Shown in pieces: positions 32,273 through 44,700 of a DNA stretch of 64,000 bases. Source of the DNA: Bicyclus anynana (lineage: Eukaryota; Arthropoda; Insecta; Lepidoptera; Nymphalidae); assembly GCF_947172395.1 (NCBI RefSeq), contig NC_069106.1:8060001-8124000 (forward strand). Reading direction: 5' to 3'. The translations under genes were made by a program, and so were the position numbers. Positions within the stretch are counted from its first letter, which is position 1. The number at the start of each line of letters is the position of its first letter. Under the pieces are notes generated by a model. The model had not been told where the DNA came from. It saw nothing but the letters and a program-made list of their open reading frames with translations, and searched no databases.

Positions 32273-32449
32273 TCATAGTATCATTGAAAACAAGTACCAA
32301 AATGAAGAGTTCAAGCTGTCGAGAGTCCGCTGTGGATCCAACGACTCGGCGTCCGTCCACGCTCCCGCCACGCTGGTAGACGTTGACCTCGACTCGGGGA
32401 TAGCTCGGCAATCTGGCGACAAACTTAAAAGTTAAAGTATATATATAGC

Positions 32450-32592
32450 CTCAATAGCTTAACGGTAAGAGCGGTCGGACTCATCACCGAAGGGTGGTGG
32501 TTCGATCCCCGCCCCGTTGGTCTATTGTCGTACCCACTCCTACCACAGTCTTTCCCGACTAGTTGGAGGGGAATGGGAATAGTAGTCATATT
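32450..32592 (+). mobile_element. tRNA-derived SINE, family S3
   Basis: The head GCCTCAATAGCTTAACGGTA (A box) and GGTGGTTCGATCCCCGCC (B box) precede TAGTTGGAGGGGAATGGG. It is short, about 140 bp. Confidence 0.75.
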
Positions 32593-32734
32593 TTAAAAAG
32601 CTATGGCAAATATTCTTTTAAATAAAAATGTAAAAAAAGGCTCTTCTGTACGTTAATTCTGTAAAGTTACGGAAATAAACTTCGTTGTTTGTGATAAAAA
32701 AGTACATTTTAATTTTGGCATCCCATAAACATAA

Positions 32735-32822
32735 AGGATATCAAGCGGGTTGCAGGTAAGGGAGATGGAGGTCCATGCAAGATGCCTATGTCCAGCAGTG
32801 GACGTCTATCGGCTGATAATGT
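32735..32822 (+). mobile_element. LINE 3' terminal fragment (RTE-like)
   Basis: Shows GATATCAAGCGGGTTGCAGG, then a deletion, then the conserved end CAGCAGTGGACGTCTATCGG followed by CTGATAATG. Less than 100 bases survive. Confidence 0.6.
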
Positions 32823-32861
32823 AACTATTGTTATCATCTCGTTGCAACGACTTCAAACCAA

Positions 32862-33105
32862 ATACCAAAATAAGACCCTAGAATGGCAGGTAATAACTTT
32901 GGGTGAAGTCACGCACTTATGAACGTTGTGTGTAGGGTTAAAGGACCCTTTGACTGTTAACAAACACTCCCCTTTCCCTCTCAAGTCACTCTCCCCGCCT
33001 ACCCCAAGTAACCCATAAAGAATTACACAACAAGAGATGTGGACGGCTCGAACGCCACGAGCACACTGAAGCCGACCGCACGACGAGTGTCATCGCAAGT
33101 CGTTC
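32862..33105 (+). repeat. Dispersed ~240-bp repeat, copy 1
   Basis: Contains AATAAGACCCTAGAATGGCAG, GTTGTGTGTAGGGTTAAAGG and GAGATGTGGACGGCTCGAACG. Collinear with 41044-41280, same orientation. It sits just beyond the 3' end of the Gyc88E coding sequence. Confidence 0.75.
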
Positions 33106-33193
33106 CCACCAACCGATCCCCTCTCTAACTCCTCATTCTTTACGGAAACAAGTCGCGCTACCTGACGTCATATCCGTCTCAGACTACTATTTC

Positions 33194-36100
33194 CTACAAT
33201 AGAATACCTTTGTCCTTGTCTGTCCTGTTGGGAGAATTCGCAATACTCCGCCGGGCTACATCTTGGAATGTGACCGGAGAATACATCCGTCTCTCTTCCA
33301 CTGGCGAAGTAACAGTTGGAGTCTGCTTCAAAGCGGGAGGAGACGTTTGGAATGTCACAGGATTTCCAACGCTATTCACAATGGAATTGGGTTCAGAATT
33401 CATTGAATTTGTGAAGAGGAACGAATTGGTTTCCTTATTGCTGAACTGTTGTGCGGAATGCTCAGCGATGCTGTCTCGGGCGTCTGCGGCTCTTTCCCAT
33501 TCGAGTTGGGAGAATGGTTCTATTTGTTTTGATATGATTTTTGTTAGAGCTGGTCTTGATTCACATCCCTCCAGCCAATAGGTCTTCATAGCTCCTGTGG
33601 ATAAGGAATTAACTGTCAAACTTACAAACATTCAACGAAAACATTTTTACTGGGTTCTAGGTTAGACTTTACTACATCTACCTTACCGAGAGAAATGTCT
33701 ACTAATGTTAGACGTACAAAACAATTTTGTTTTTAATATTTTGGCGTCTAGCTGGCATGAAAAACAAAATCTACAGTTGTAAGGATTACGTTGGAGAACT
33801 TGGTGGCAAATAATAACATATTTATATGCTTTCTCCTGCCTTTCTTATCCTACCCTTAATTTTGTTTAAGTCGACAGACTATAAGCACATTAGTGGCAGG
33901 CAAAAAGTGGTGTTGGCAGACCTGGGAACCACTGTCCTCAAATTTGGATAGAGTCAAGCACATCTGCCCGTTTTAACCTTTTGACTCTATCAGCAGTCAG
34001 TAGCCCATAAGCCAGTGGGTTTGGATGTTTCTGGAAGCGTTTACGATGTTTAGTTTTGTACTTCTTTATCTCGTCCTAAACTGTTGGCATTTCCAAATAT
34101 TGGTGTTTTTCAGTGTTGCGTGTGTACTCGGCCGCATTAGCAATTGTTCTCAATTTGGGCTCTTTGGATTGCTAGTGTGTTGGATGGGTACCCCATATCT
34201 GAATTCCATATACCCAGATAGACAGGCTGTGTGAATTAAATAGCGGTGTTACTTAAAACTAAGGTATAACAAATCAATATTCACAATTTTTACCTCTTCG
34301 TTTTGTCGAATTACCTTTCCCTTTGACCTGGATTTCGCCCCGCTCAGTGACCTTGTAGCACGGCGACAGCAACTCCTGGGTGGTCTGCGAGATGTGTATC
34401 CTCATGGCTTCTGACGTGGACTCCATCCGGGACGCGGTGTTGACGGAGTCCCCGAATAAGCAGTAGCGAGGCATCTTCAGGCCTACGATACCTGCGACCA
34501 CGGCTCCTGAATGTACTCCCACACGGATGGATAGATGAGATCCTGCAACGCGTTTTTATTACTTTTTATTGTAGCATTGTAAGGTTTTTTTTTAGCCCAG
34601 TGGATATGACTGCCTGCCTCCGATTCCGGGTGGTGTGGGTTCAAATCCGGTGGGGGCATGTTAAAATGCATCTCCAACTTTTCAGTTGTGTGCATTTTAA
34701 GAAACTAATCACGTGTCTCAAACGGTGAAGGAAAAACATCGTGAGAAAATCTGCATATCAGTTAATTTTCCTAATTCTCTGCGTGTATGAAGTTTGCCAA
34801 TCCGCATTGGGCCAGCGTGGTGGACTATTGGCTTAAGGAGACTCGAGCTCAGCAGTGAGCCGAATATGGGTTGATAATGATGATGATGAATGATTGTAAG
34901 GAGGGTTGTCTCAGGCACTTTACGATCTTCATTCTGCGTTTCCCATTTACCATAGAACAGAGAGACGCGAATAACGGTGGCATCCCTACATCGCTGACAC
35001 CCAGACCTTCTCGCCACGGGGAGACAAGAAGGTTATGTCGGACTTCAACCGACTAAAACCCCACCGTTTTCTGACTCGTCGCCTGATGACTGAGCCACGG
35101 GCACTCATAAATCGAGCTCTCCTGTTTTGTTATTAAGATCGCTTCGGGAACACTGAAAGCTTTAACAACTCGAGGACTTATCGGTGAGTGACAGATTCTT
35201 ATCTATCACCCGGAGGTCCTCTCACCCAGACGACCAGCACGTTCAACGTTTCTTATTATAACTACTAAAGTAAGAAATGCCTTTCCAGCATCTGTGAATG
35301 TCTGTGAACCTTCAAGGCAAGGGTGAATAGACACTTTCTAGGCAAGTGCATCCCATCCTAGACCACGTCATAGCTTTCCATCAGGCATACCTAGTCAAGA
35401 GCATGCATTAACCCAACAACACTATGAGGTTCATTGAAAAACTTGAAGATGGAAAACACTAATATTTCCTATTTAAAAAATGGCTTCTCTGACGTTTGAA
35501 TGAGTACCTTTAATAAAGTAATTCAACAGATATTTTATTGTTTCCATGTTTTCCGAATATGTCTCTCTCACCAGTGCTGGGGTCCTTCAGATCAGTGATG
35601 GCGTCCACCATGTCAAGTGCCATGTCACACACTTTCTCCGCGTGGTTGTCTTCTTTCTCCGGCGCGCCTGACACCACCATGTATGCGTCTCCTATGGTTT
35701 CTACCTGTAGTGGAATTATAATGGGTTAGTTTATAAGGACGTCACGAGTATAAGAGCCATAAATAATGTACTTACACACAACACTACCCGTGTTGTGTTG
35801 ATGTCTGTGTACAAATTAAAATAAAAGAGAAGATCATATATAGGCGAAACTCGCCGTAACATTACTATAAGAGTGAAAGAACATATACGTAGCATGAAGA
35901 ATGTGGACACGGACGGTTCAGCAATAGCCGAGCATTTTCAAGCTTTGGGTACGATTCATTATATCCGTTTTGATAAGGCTTCTGTTGTCAAGGGAAAAGT
36001 TTCTAGAACTTAGTGAGATACGAGAAGCAATATAAATTAATCTTCACCCGAATTTTAATTGGGATCATGGATGGTTGCTGCCGACAGCGTTTTTCATTGT

Positions 36101-38692
36101 CACAAATAACAAACTTGGAACAAGATAGTGTTAGTTCGGTTTGCTTACAAGAAGACGAGTCTAATGAAGATGAAATTAATGAACCGTCGGAGAGTGTAAC
36201 GGAACCTTCACTTCCCACCACTCAACTCCTCTCCAAACGCGCGATGCGAGCGGCTGCGCGCCCCGCCGCCGCTTCGCAGTTGCAAGAACCAGCTCATGAC
36301 TAAGGAACTTATATCAGGTGAGTTTTAGGCGTGTCAACTTGTCATTGAATAAAAAAAAATATTGCTGTTACCTTATAAACCCGGTTCTTTTCGGTGAGGG
36401 TGTCAAATATAGAGTACATAGCGTTGAGCATGGAGACAACTTCCATTGGAGTGATCCGGGAACAAATCTCCGTGAAGGTGACCACGTCAGAGAACAGAAT
36501 GGAAACGCTGTTGAACATCTGTAAAAGAAACATACACAAATATTATTTATGTTATCCAGCTTTATCTATACATCATTATAAGCCGATGGACGTCCACTGC
36601 TGAACATAGGTGAACATTCCAGCACCTTGGGACTCCAACGTCCATCGGTTCTTCGAACTATGTGGCCTGCCCATTGCCAATTCAGCTTCGCGACTCGCTG
36701 AGCTATGTCAGTGACTTTGGTTCGTCTGCGGATCTCCTCATTTATGATTCGATCACGCAGAGAAACTCCACGCATAGCTCGCTCCATCGCCCGCTGAGTG
36801 ACTTTGAGCCTTCTAATAAAGCCCATACTTAGCGACCAAGTCTCGGATCCGTTGGTCATCACTGGCAACACGCACTGTGCGAAGACTTTCGTCTTCAGGC
36901 ACTACCTATACAATTCTAGTTAATAAATGAATATTGGAGATAATGATAAAATTTTGCTACATATTCAGAAGTTTTACTTTGTGTTTGTAATAAGTTGTTT
37001 TCAGCCTTGTACTCTTACTCCTATTACTTGCGGACTATGTATGAGTGAATACATTTTTTTCAACTCAACTAGGACTTTGTTGAGTATAAAGGCAGTTACT
37101 GTTCATTTCTCCCTACCGAGTAGGTACGAGAGATCCTATGAGACATCCCGGTAGGGGATCGCTCGTATGCATTAGCAACTTTATCACTCACTCACTAACT
37201 ATGAACTATGTGCCTCGAACTATGTCCCTTTGCCACATCTACTTTTCGACTCGATGAGCTAAGTCGGAACTTTGGTTCATCTGCGAATCACCTTATTTCT
37301 GATTCGATCAAGACATCATCATTTTTAAGAGACCAATAATGACCAAAAATTTAATAAAACAATATTTTCACTAATAGTGCTAATATTCTGTTATTGTTTA
37401 CCTCACAAGTATCAATCGGGTTTTCTCCATTCCTTAATCTATCAGCGACTTGTTTGGGTATCATCTGGTACAGCAGTTCATCAGTTCTCTTCATCTCTTC
37501 GTCGAGTTTCCTCATGGACTCCTCTAGCTTCTTGCTCTTCTGTTGCTCTTGGTCCAAGGCTAGTTTCAACTCCACGGATTGTTGGGTCCCAGCTAACATT
37601 AGATCCCTGTAGATATATATAATGAATGCATAAACACCTTTTTATTACCCGACTGCAAGAAGGGTTATGTTTATCGCGCGTATCTTGTATGTATGTATGT
37701 AATATTCTTTATTACCTCATATCTTCCAAACCACGTAATTAGGATATCGTTAGATTTGTCTCAATAACCTAAGTATTCTTAGATATTAGTGGACCTTAGA
37801 TATTGGATAGAATGATTTTCTTCTACATTATTTAATAGTTCACGGCTGTTTTCTAATTGCTTTCTACACTTCTGGACTGAGCTTGTTTTTTTTTCTTTTC
37901 AGTTTTTTTATACCTTATGCAGTCAGGTTTTTTTATTTGTTTAATTAATTTATTTATTATACAGTCTATTAGTATCTTATTTTTAGTTGTTTAAACTATA
38001 ACGTCAAATGTCAAGTATCATCATACAAGGAGAGTCTCACGGATACAAAAAAAAATAGGAATCAAAGTTCAGTTGAGTAGGTTTATTCATAACAAGTTAG
38101 CCCTTGACTACAATCTCACCTGTGTGATTGTAAGTGATGATGCAATCTAAGATGGAAGCTGGCTAAGTTATTGGGAGTAGGATGAAAATCCTCAACCTTT
38201 TCGGTTTCTACACGACACCTTAATTGATTTACCAAGCCATTAATAAGTATCTACATGGACTTTTTCTGTAACTTCTGTAGAAATATATTTTCTGTATTTT
38301 TTGTCAATATGTTAGGTTTAGTTCTTTTTATTTTTTTATTCATTACTAGTTAGCCCTTGACTACAATCCCACCTGATGGTAAGTGATGATACAGTATAAG
38401 ATGGAAGCGACCTAACTTTTTAGGAGTAAGACGAAAATCCACACCCCTTTTCGGTTTCTACACGGCATCGCACAGGAACGCTAAATCGCTTGGCGGTACG
38501 TCTTTGCCGGTGGTTTCAGAGATGGGGTAGGAATAATAATTAGTTACCTGCTGAAATCGTGCATAGACAAGTCGTTGATGTAAAGGCCGGTAGACACGAG
38601 CGCGGCCAAGTCCGGCATCACCGGCGTGCCGAGGTACATCATCATGCGCCAGTTGTCCATGTAGATCATCTGACCTGTACGCATCATCATCG

Positions 38693-38724
<32 letters not shown>

Positions 38725-41700
38725 GTCATCATCATCATCATCATTCCTGTAATCTTTGCAACCTCTCAGTAAATCAGGCAAGTCTAACAATAACAAATTG
38801 GTTAAAAAGTTTAACTTGTACAGACACCGAAGAATTACTCAATGCAAATATGAAATAAGCTAAAATAATTGTGTACACCTATCTAACGTTTCTGCTTACT
38901 GTTTTACTTTACTTTTCTTTTTTGTAATGTTTTTCTTTTTGTAATGTAGTCCTATTTATTGTTAATTTTTGTAATTAGTCCTAATCCAACGGAAACATTA
39001 GAAAATCCTACCTGGTTTCCACGATACAGATCAATCTAGTGTGGAGACCACAGACAATGTAATGGTTTTATTGTATCTATTTTTGGTCAATAAAGATTTT
39101 ATTTATTTATTTATTATTTATCATCATCTATCTTCTAGACGAGACGGTGTCGAAGCTAGACTTACCACGCTATATCAATGTGGGTTAGAAGTTAAAGAGT
39201 GATAATGTTCGACTCTGTAAGAGGCTATTCTCCGAGGAACGGAGGTGTAAAACCAACTTAGTCTGAGAATTTCATGGAAGAAAGAAAAGCTTCGTCATCA
39301 TCACAATTCATTAACAACCCATATTCAGCTCACTATTGAGCACGAGTCTCCTCTCAGAATGAGAGGGGTTAGGCTAATAGCGGATTGGCAGACTTCACAC
39401 ACGTAGAGAATTAACAAAATTCTCAAGTATGCAGGTTTCTTCACGATGTTTTACCTTCACTGTTTATGAGACGTGATATTTAAATTCGTAAAATGCACAT
39501 AATTGAAAAGTTGGAGGTGCATGCCCAGGACTTTATTCGAACCTACGTTCCTCGGAATTGAACGCAGCACTGGGCTATCACGGCTGTCTGAAAAGCTTAA
39601 TTTTCAATTTTCTAAAATCACGACTTGAACCCAGGACTTAGTGATTGGAAGCCAGACAGATTTATATACAAGAGAAAGACCAATGTTTATACGTGTAGAA
39701 GTGCCAAATAAAAAAATACATACTCGTAATAATCATATTAGGTATGTACATTGAATTTATACAGTGTAAAAAGTGCTTTCAGAAATAACCTGCACTTAAA
39801 GCCTTTACAAAATACTTTTCAGTGCGTTTACTATAATTTAAATACTATTTAACTATCTAAGTACATTATTATACAGGGTGTCCCGTAATTAATGGATAAA
39901 ACGCAAATGGTAGATACACCACCTAATTATCTAAAACTAATTTGAATAGTTTTCCAAAATCAAAAAAGTTGGAATGTGCACACTTTAAATATTTTCTTGT
40001 ATTGAAAATTCAGCACCTCCCATACATTTTTAGCATCCACTTTGTAACTACAAAGAGTAGACACAAGCACACAAGCGTGCATAAGGTTGTCGATCAGGGT
40101 ATGCACTAGTAGAAAAAAATAACCAAACTGGGAAAATCTTCATTTAATATTTATTAAGGAAAACATCTCATAAGGTATGCAGTACTTTAATGCATGTATG
40201 AAGTGCACGCCACTAGATTTATACACAAGTTGTATACCAATTTACAAACCTCGATAAATGTAAATGTTTTTTAAATAATGGTACACCTCAGTTCCATACG
40301 TTTTATTTTTTGAACAATTTTTTTTAATCGGGACATTTTAATGAAAGAAAAATAATTATTATTGCACTCAAAGCTTTTTCTACAAAACAAATAAAACATT
40401 ATTTTTAAAAATAGTATTGTAGGAAGTTGGTAATTTATTCCTCAATATATAACAAAAATCACATTTTAAAAATCTTAATTACAGCAGCTACATTAGTTTG
40501 CAGTGAAAAAACATAACTTGGTCACCCTAGGGATTTTTGGAAAAATATTCATCTAAGTTAGATGATTAGGTGGTGTATCTACCATTTGCGTTTTATCCAT
40601 TAATTACGGGACACCCTGTATGTACTACAATTTTATGTAAAATATAGTGGTTTAACCGATTTACATAGTTGGTACTTTATGTACTATTTTTCCAAGTACC
40701 TGATTTTATGTGCTGTATAAATAAAAAATTAAATAAGTTTAATATTTATGTACATTAATTAAACATAAATTAACGAAGGCATGGTAAGGTAAGTGTCCAT
40801 GTCCCCAATCTACTGAATACCTTTGAGATGTAAATTTATAACATCAGGCAATGGTCTTCCGTCATACGCAAAGCGTTTCTTACGGGGTATTCCTGAAAAG
40901 TTCATCCATATTTATACTTCATGTTTATTTGATGTTCCTCCTTTTAGCAGACTCAAAAGTGATTACAAAACTAAGAAAACTAATGTCGAACAAAGGTTAT
41001 GATTCACAACATTTGTCAGGACAACTTACTTAACAAATCAAACTGTAACCAAAATAAGACCCTAGAATGGCAGAGAATGACCTTGAGTGAAGTCACGCAC
41101 TTGTGAACGTTGTGTGTAGGGTTAAAGGATCCTTTGACTGTTAACAAACACTTCCCTTTTCCATTCAAGTCACTCTCCCCGCTTATCCCAAGTATACCCA
41201 TAAAGAATTACACAACAAGAGATGTGGACGGCTCGAACGCCAAGAGCACACTGAAGCCGTCCGTACCGCAAGTCGATGCGACGCGGTGATAACATTCCCA
41301 AAAATTTGTTAAATTGTATCAAGAATCTATCCCGAGTATAAGATTGAGTTTTTAGCCCAGAATCTGCTTGGAAAATACCTAACCCATAGTATAGGGATTC
41401 AAACCACGGATTGGTACCTCGGTGATGAATCTTATCATCGAGGTACCACTCCGAGTGGTTTGAATTCATACGAAATGCTTCAGTTCCTGCAATTAAGCGA
41501 GTCTGGATAATTGCAGGAATTGAAGGCTTTCGTATGCCGATCTGGACCATGGCCACAGTAATATTATGCAGAGGGCCTAGTGGCAGTTTGATACTGTGAC
41601 TATCGCGTTAACGTAAACGTGAATTTCTAAGGAATTGAAACAGCGCCATCTAGTGTCACTACTGCACAATTGTTTTAATTCCATATAAATTCGCGTTTAC

Positions 41701-44700
41701 GTTTACGCTATAGTAAAATATTGAAAACTCCCTTCAGGCATTATTATTATTACCGGAGTATGTTCCGGGCTGTTTTTCGCTTGGGTTTTTAGATGTGACC
41801 ACTTGTAGGGATTATTTTTGCGTGTTCTATCAAAAGATTCCAAGAAAACATAGATCGCAAACTCATCCGTTAATTCCTGACTCTAATCTATACTAATATT
41901 ATAAAGCTGAAGAGTTTGTTTGTTTGAAAATCTCAGGAACTACTTGTCCGATTTGAAAAATTCTTTCAGTGTTAGATAGCCCATTTATCGAAGAATATAT
42001 TATAATCAATATATTCCCAAGGGAACGGGATCCACAGGGGTAAAACCACGCGACGTCTACTATTAATTCATAATTAAATACGTTTGTATTATAATAAGAC
42101 GAACAAACTTAAGTACCCAGTCACAGATGAAACGACATAAAGCAACTGAGGATGTCTTAACTTAATAAATAAATGCCATCGCAGCCGCATGAAATACTGC
42201 ATTAGCAAAATATAGTGCCTCCACAGATTCTTCGATTTTTCCCGTAGAACCGCAAAAACAATAATTCCCTATTCATAATAAACTTCCGCAAACTGACGCC
42301 TGCTTCTATTCAATATATCTGTACCTTTAAGCCGTAAGTTCTTCTCAGTAGTGGTGTCAGATTCGTCCGACAGCCGGACGAGCTCGTTCCTCTTGTCCGG
42401 AGCCTTCTCGTGCATCACCGCCTCCACCGTCACCAGCTCGAATATGTTGTTGGTGCGGTTCAGGATCTGACCACAGTATTAACATCATAATTATTTATTT
42501 TTACATTAATCTAGAGGACACCCGCGACTTCGTTTCACAGTCGTCATGTTGGTTTTTTAACTTTTTAAGAACACTTGGGTTATCAAGACGAATACTAACG
42601 ATATCTTAATTACGTAAATCCGTTCAGCGGTTTGGAAGACTTGAGATAATAAAGAATATTAAATACATACATACATACACACATACATATATCCATTAAA
42701 GATACGCGCGAAAAAACATAATCGTTCTTGCAGAGTAATACAAATAATCTTAAAAGTCATTATTAAAATAATAACTGTTGTTTGGCAGACATCATCTATT
42801 AAGAGTCATCTATTAACGGTCATCTGTTAAGGGTCATCTGTTAAGGGCCATCTGTTAAGGGTCATCTGTTAAGGGTCATCTGTTAACGGTCATCTGTTAA
42901 GGGTCATCAGTTAAGGGTCATCTGTTAAGAGTCATCTATTAAGATCAAGCGTGTGGGAACCGAATCACCAGTCACTTCATCATTGGAACCGATGAACGGT
43001 CACTGCTGGACATAGGCCAAACAATACGGTCTTAAATCGCTAGTATTCATCGGATCTTCTCATTTCTGATTCGATCAAGCAAAGATATTTTGAGAATAGC
43101 TCGCTCCATCGCTCGCTGAGTGACTCTGAGCTTTCATATCACCCATCATTTAAAAAAGTTAATTTTATTATCTGATGAAAAGTAAGATCATTTTTTTAAA
43201 ACTATACTTCTATACTTTTAATATTCTATATTTTTAATTTTTTTGTTAGTAAACAGTACTCATCAAGAAAGGCTGTAGTACAGTTGATTCATCAAAATAA
43301 AGAATACTTCTTACTGTTTGAAACTTAAAGGCGATCAAAGGTCGAACCAAGTCGAACCAATTGGTAATCTTCTTGCCGACCAGATCTGGCAGGATGACCA
43401 TCAAGGAGTTGCCGATGCTTCGGACTACCATGTCAGACCTGTAAAACAAAACAAGCAGTGAATTTATAAAGTTGCCGCCAGTGGCTGTTGAATTTTTGCC
43501 TACTACTGGCGTCTGTAATTCGCTCCCATCCATACTTCCATACTAATATTATAAAGCTGAAGAGTTTGTTTGTTTGTTTGTTTGATTGAACGCGCTAATC
43601 TCAAGAACTACTGGTCCAATTTGAAAAATTCTTTCAGAGTTAGATAACCCATTTATCGAGGAAGGCTATAGGCTATATATTATCCCCGTATTCCTACGGG
43701 AACGGGAACCACGCGGGTGAAACCGCGCGGCGTCGGCTAGTTTTTCATATACAGACGAGAGTATTCAGGGTGCCTAAAGAGAATTAATATGGAATTGAAA
43801 CGGTTGTACAGTAGTGCCACTAGATGGCGCTTTTTCAATTCCTTAGAAATTCGCGTTTACATCGTCACAGTATCAAACTGCCACTAGGCTCTCTGTGTGC
43901 CTAGTGGGAGTTTTCAATATTTTCATACTGTTTCTATCACGTTGACGTAAACGCAAATTTAGATGGAATTGAAACGGTTGTGCAGTAGATGGCGCTTTTT
44001 CAATTCCTTAGAAATTCGCGTTTACATCGTCACAGTATCAAACTGCCACTAGGCTCTCTGTGTGCCTAGTGGGAGTTTTCAATATTTTCATACTGTTTCT
44101 ATCACGTTGACGTAAACGCAAATTTAGATGGAATTGAAACGGTTGTGCAGTAGATGGCGCTTTTTCAATTCCTTAGAAATTCGCGTTTACATCGTCACAG
44201 TATCAAACTGCCACTAGGCCCTCTGATTTATTATTGTGTGATCGAAATTTCGGTTTCTTCCAAGGTTCGGCGAAACAACCAAATCGATTTTAAGCGTTTC
44301 GGAATATTATAGTCATTAATTATGTCGAAAAATCAGCTCAGAAATGCAAACGAACCGAGGAAGCAGAGTTTTCGATATGACGTGGGAAGTATAAAAAAGT
44401 TTAAATTCGAATTCTCGGGCAGAACTTCCTGTGTGCAATTTCGTTATCTTGAAAAGAGTTGAATTTAGTTTTTTTTTCGTAGATCCCTGCAAAATTATTT
44501 TGACAGCAATGTTGAATTCGAACGAATTTGATAATATGAAACTACACAGCACATAAATCAAATCAAATACCTAATACACTCTTGAAAGTTTGCCGAGATT
44601 CACGACAATAGTACGTATTAAGGTCCGTTTATATCTACAGACATTTAGCGTGCCAGACACGTGCCGTGACAGACAAAATGATATTCTTCTATACAGTGTT

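Noticed and set aside
33210..33581. 123-codon plus-strand frame
   Set aside because: It is antisense to the last Gyc88E exon, which has clear homology and correct splicing.
38458..38858. Asp-, Met- and His-rich frames
   Set aside because: They read the ATC microsatellite and overlap Gyc88E exon 6 in wrong frames.
41170..41556. 128-codon minus-strand frame
   Set aside because: It spans a dispersed repeat and two hairpins, with no recognisable domain.
42795..42946. CRISPR-like array
   Set aside because: The 14-bp units are directly adjacent with no spacers, in a eukaryotic intron.
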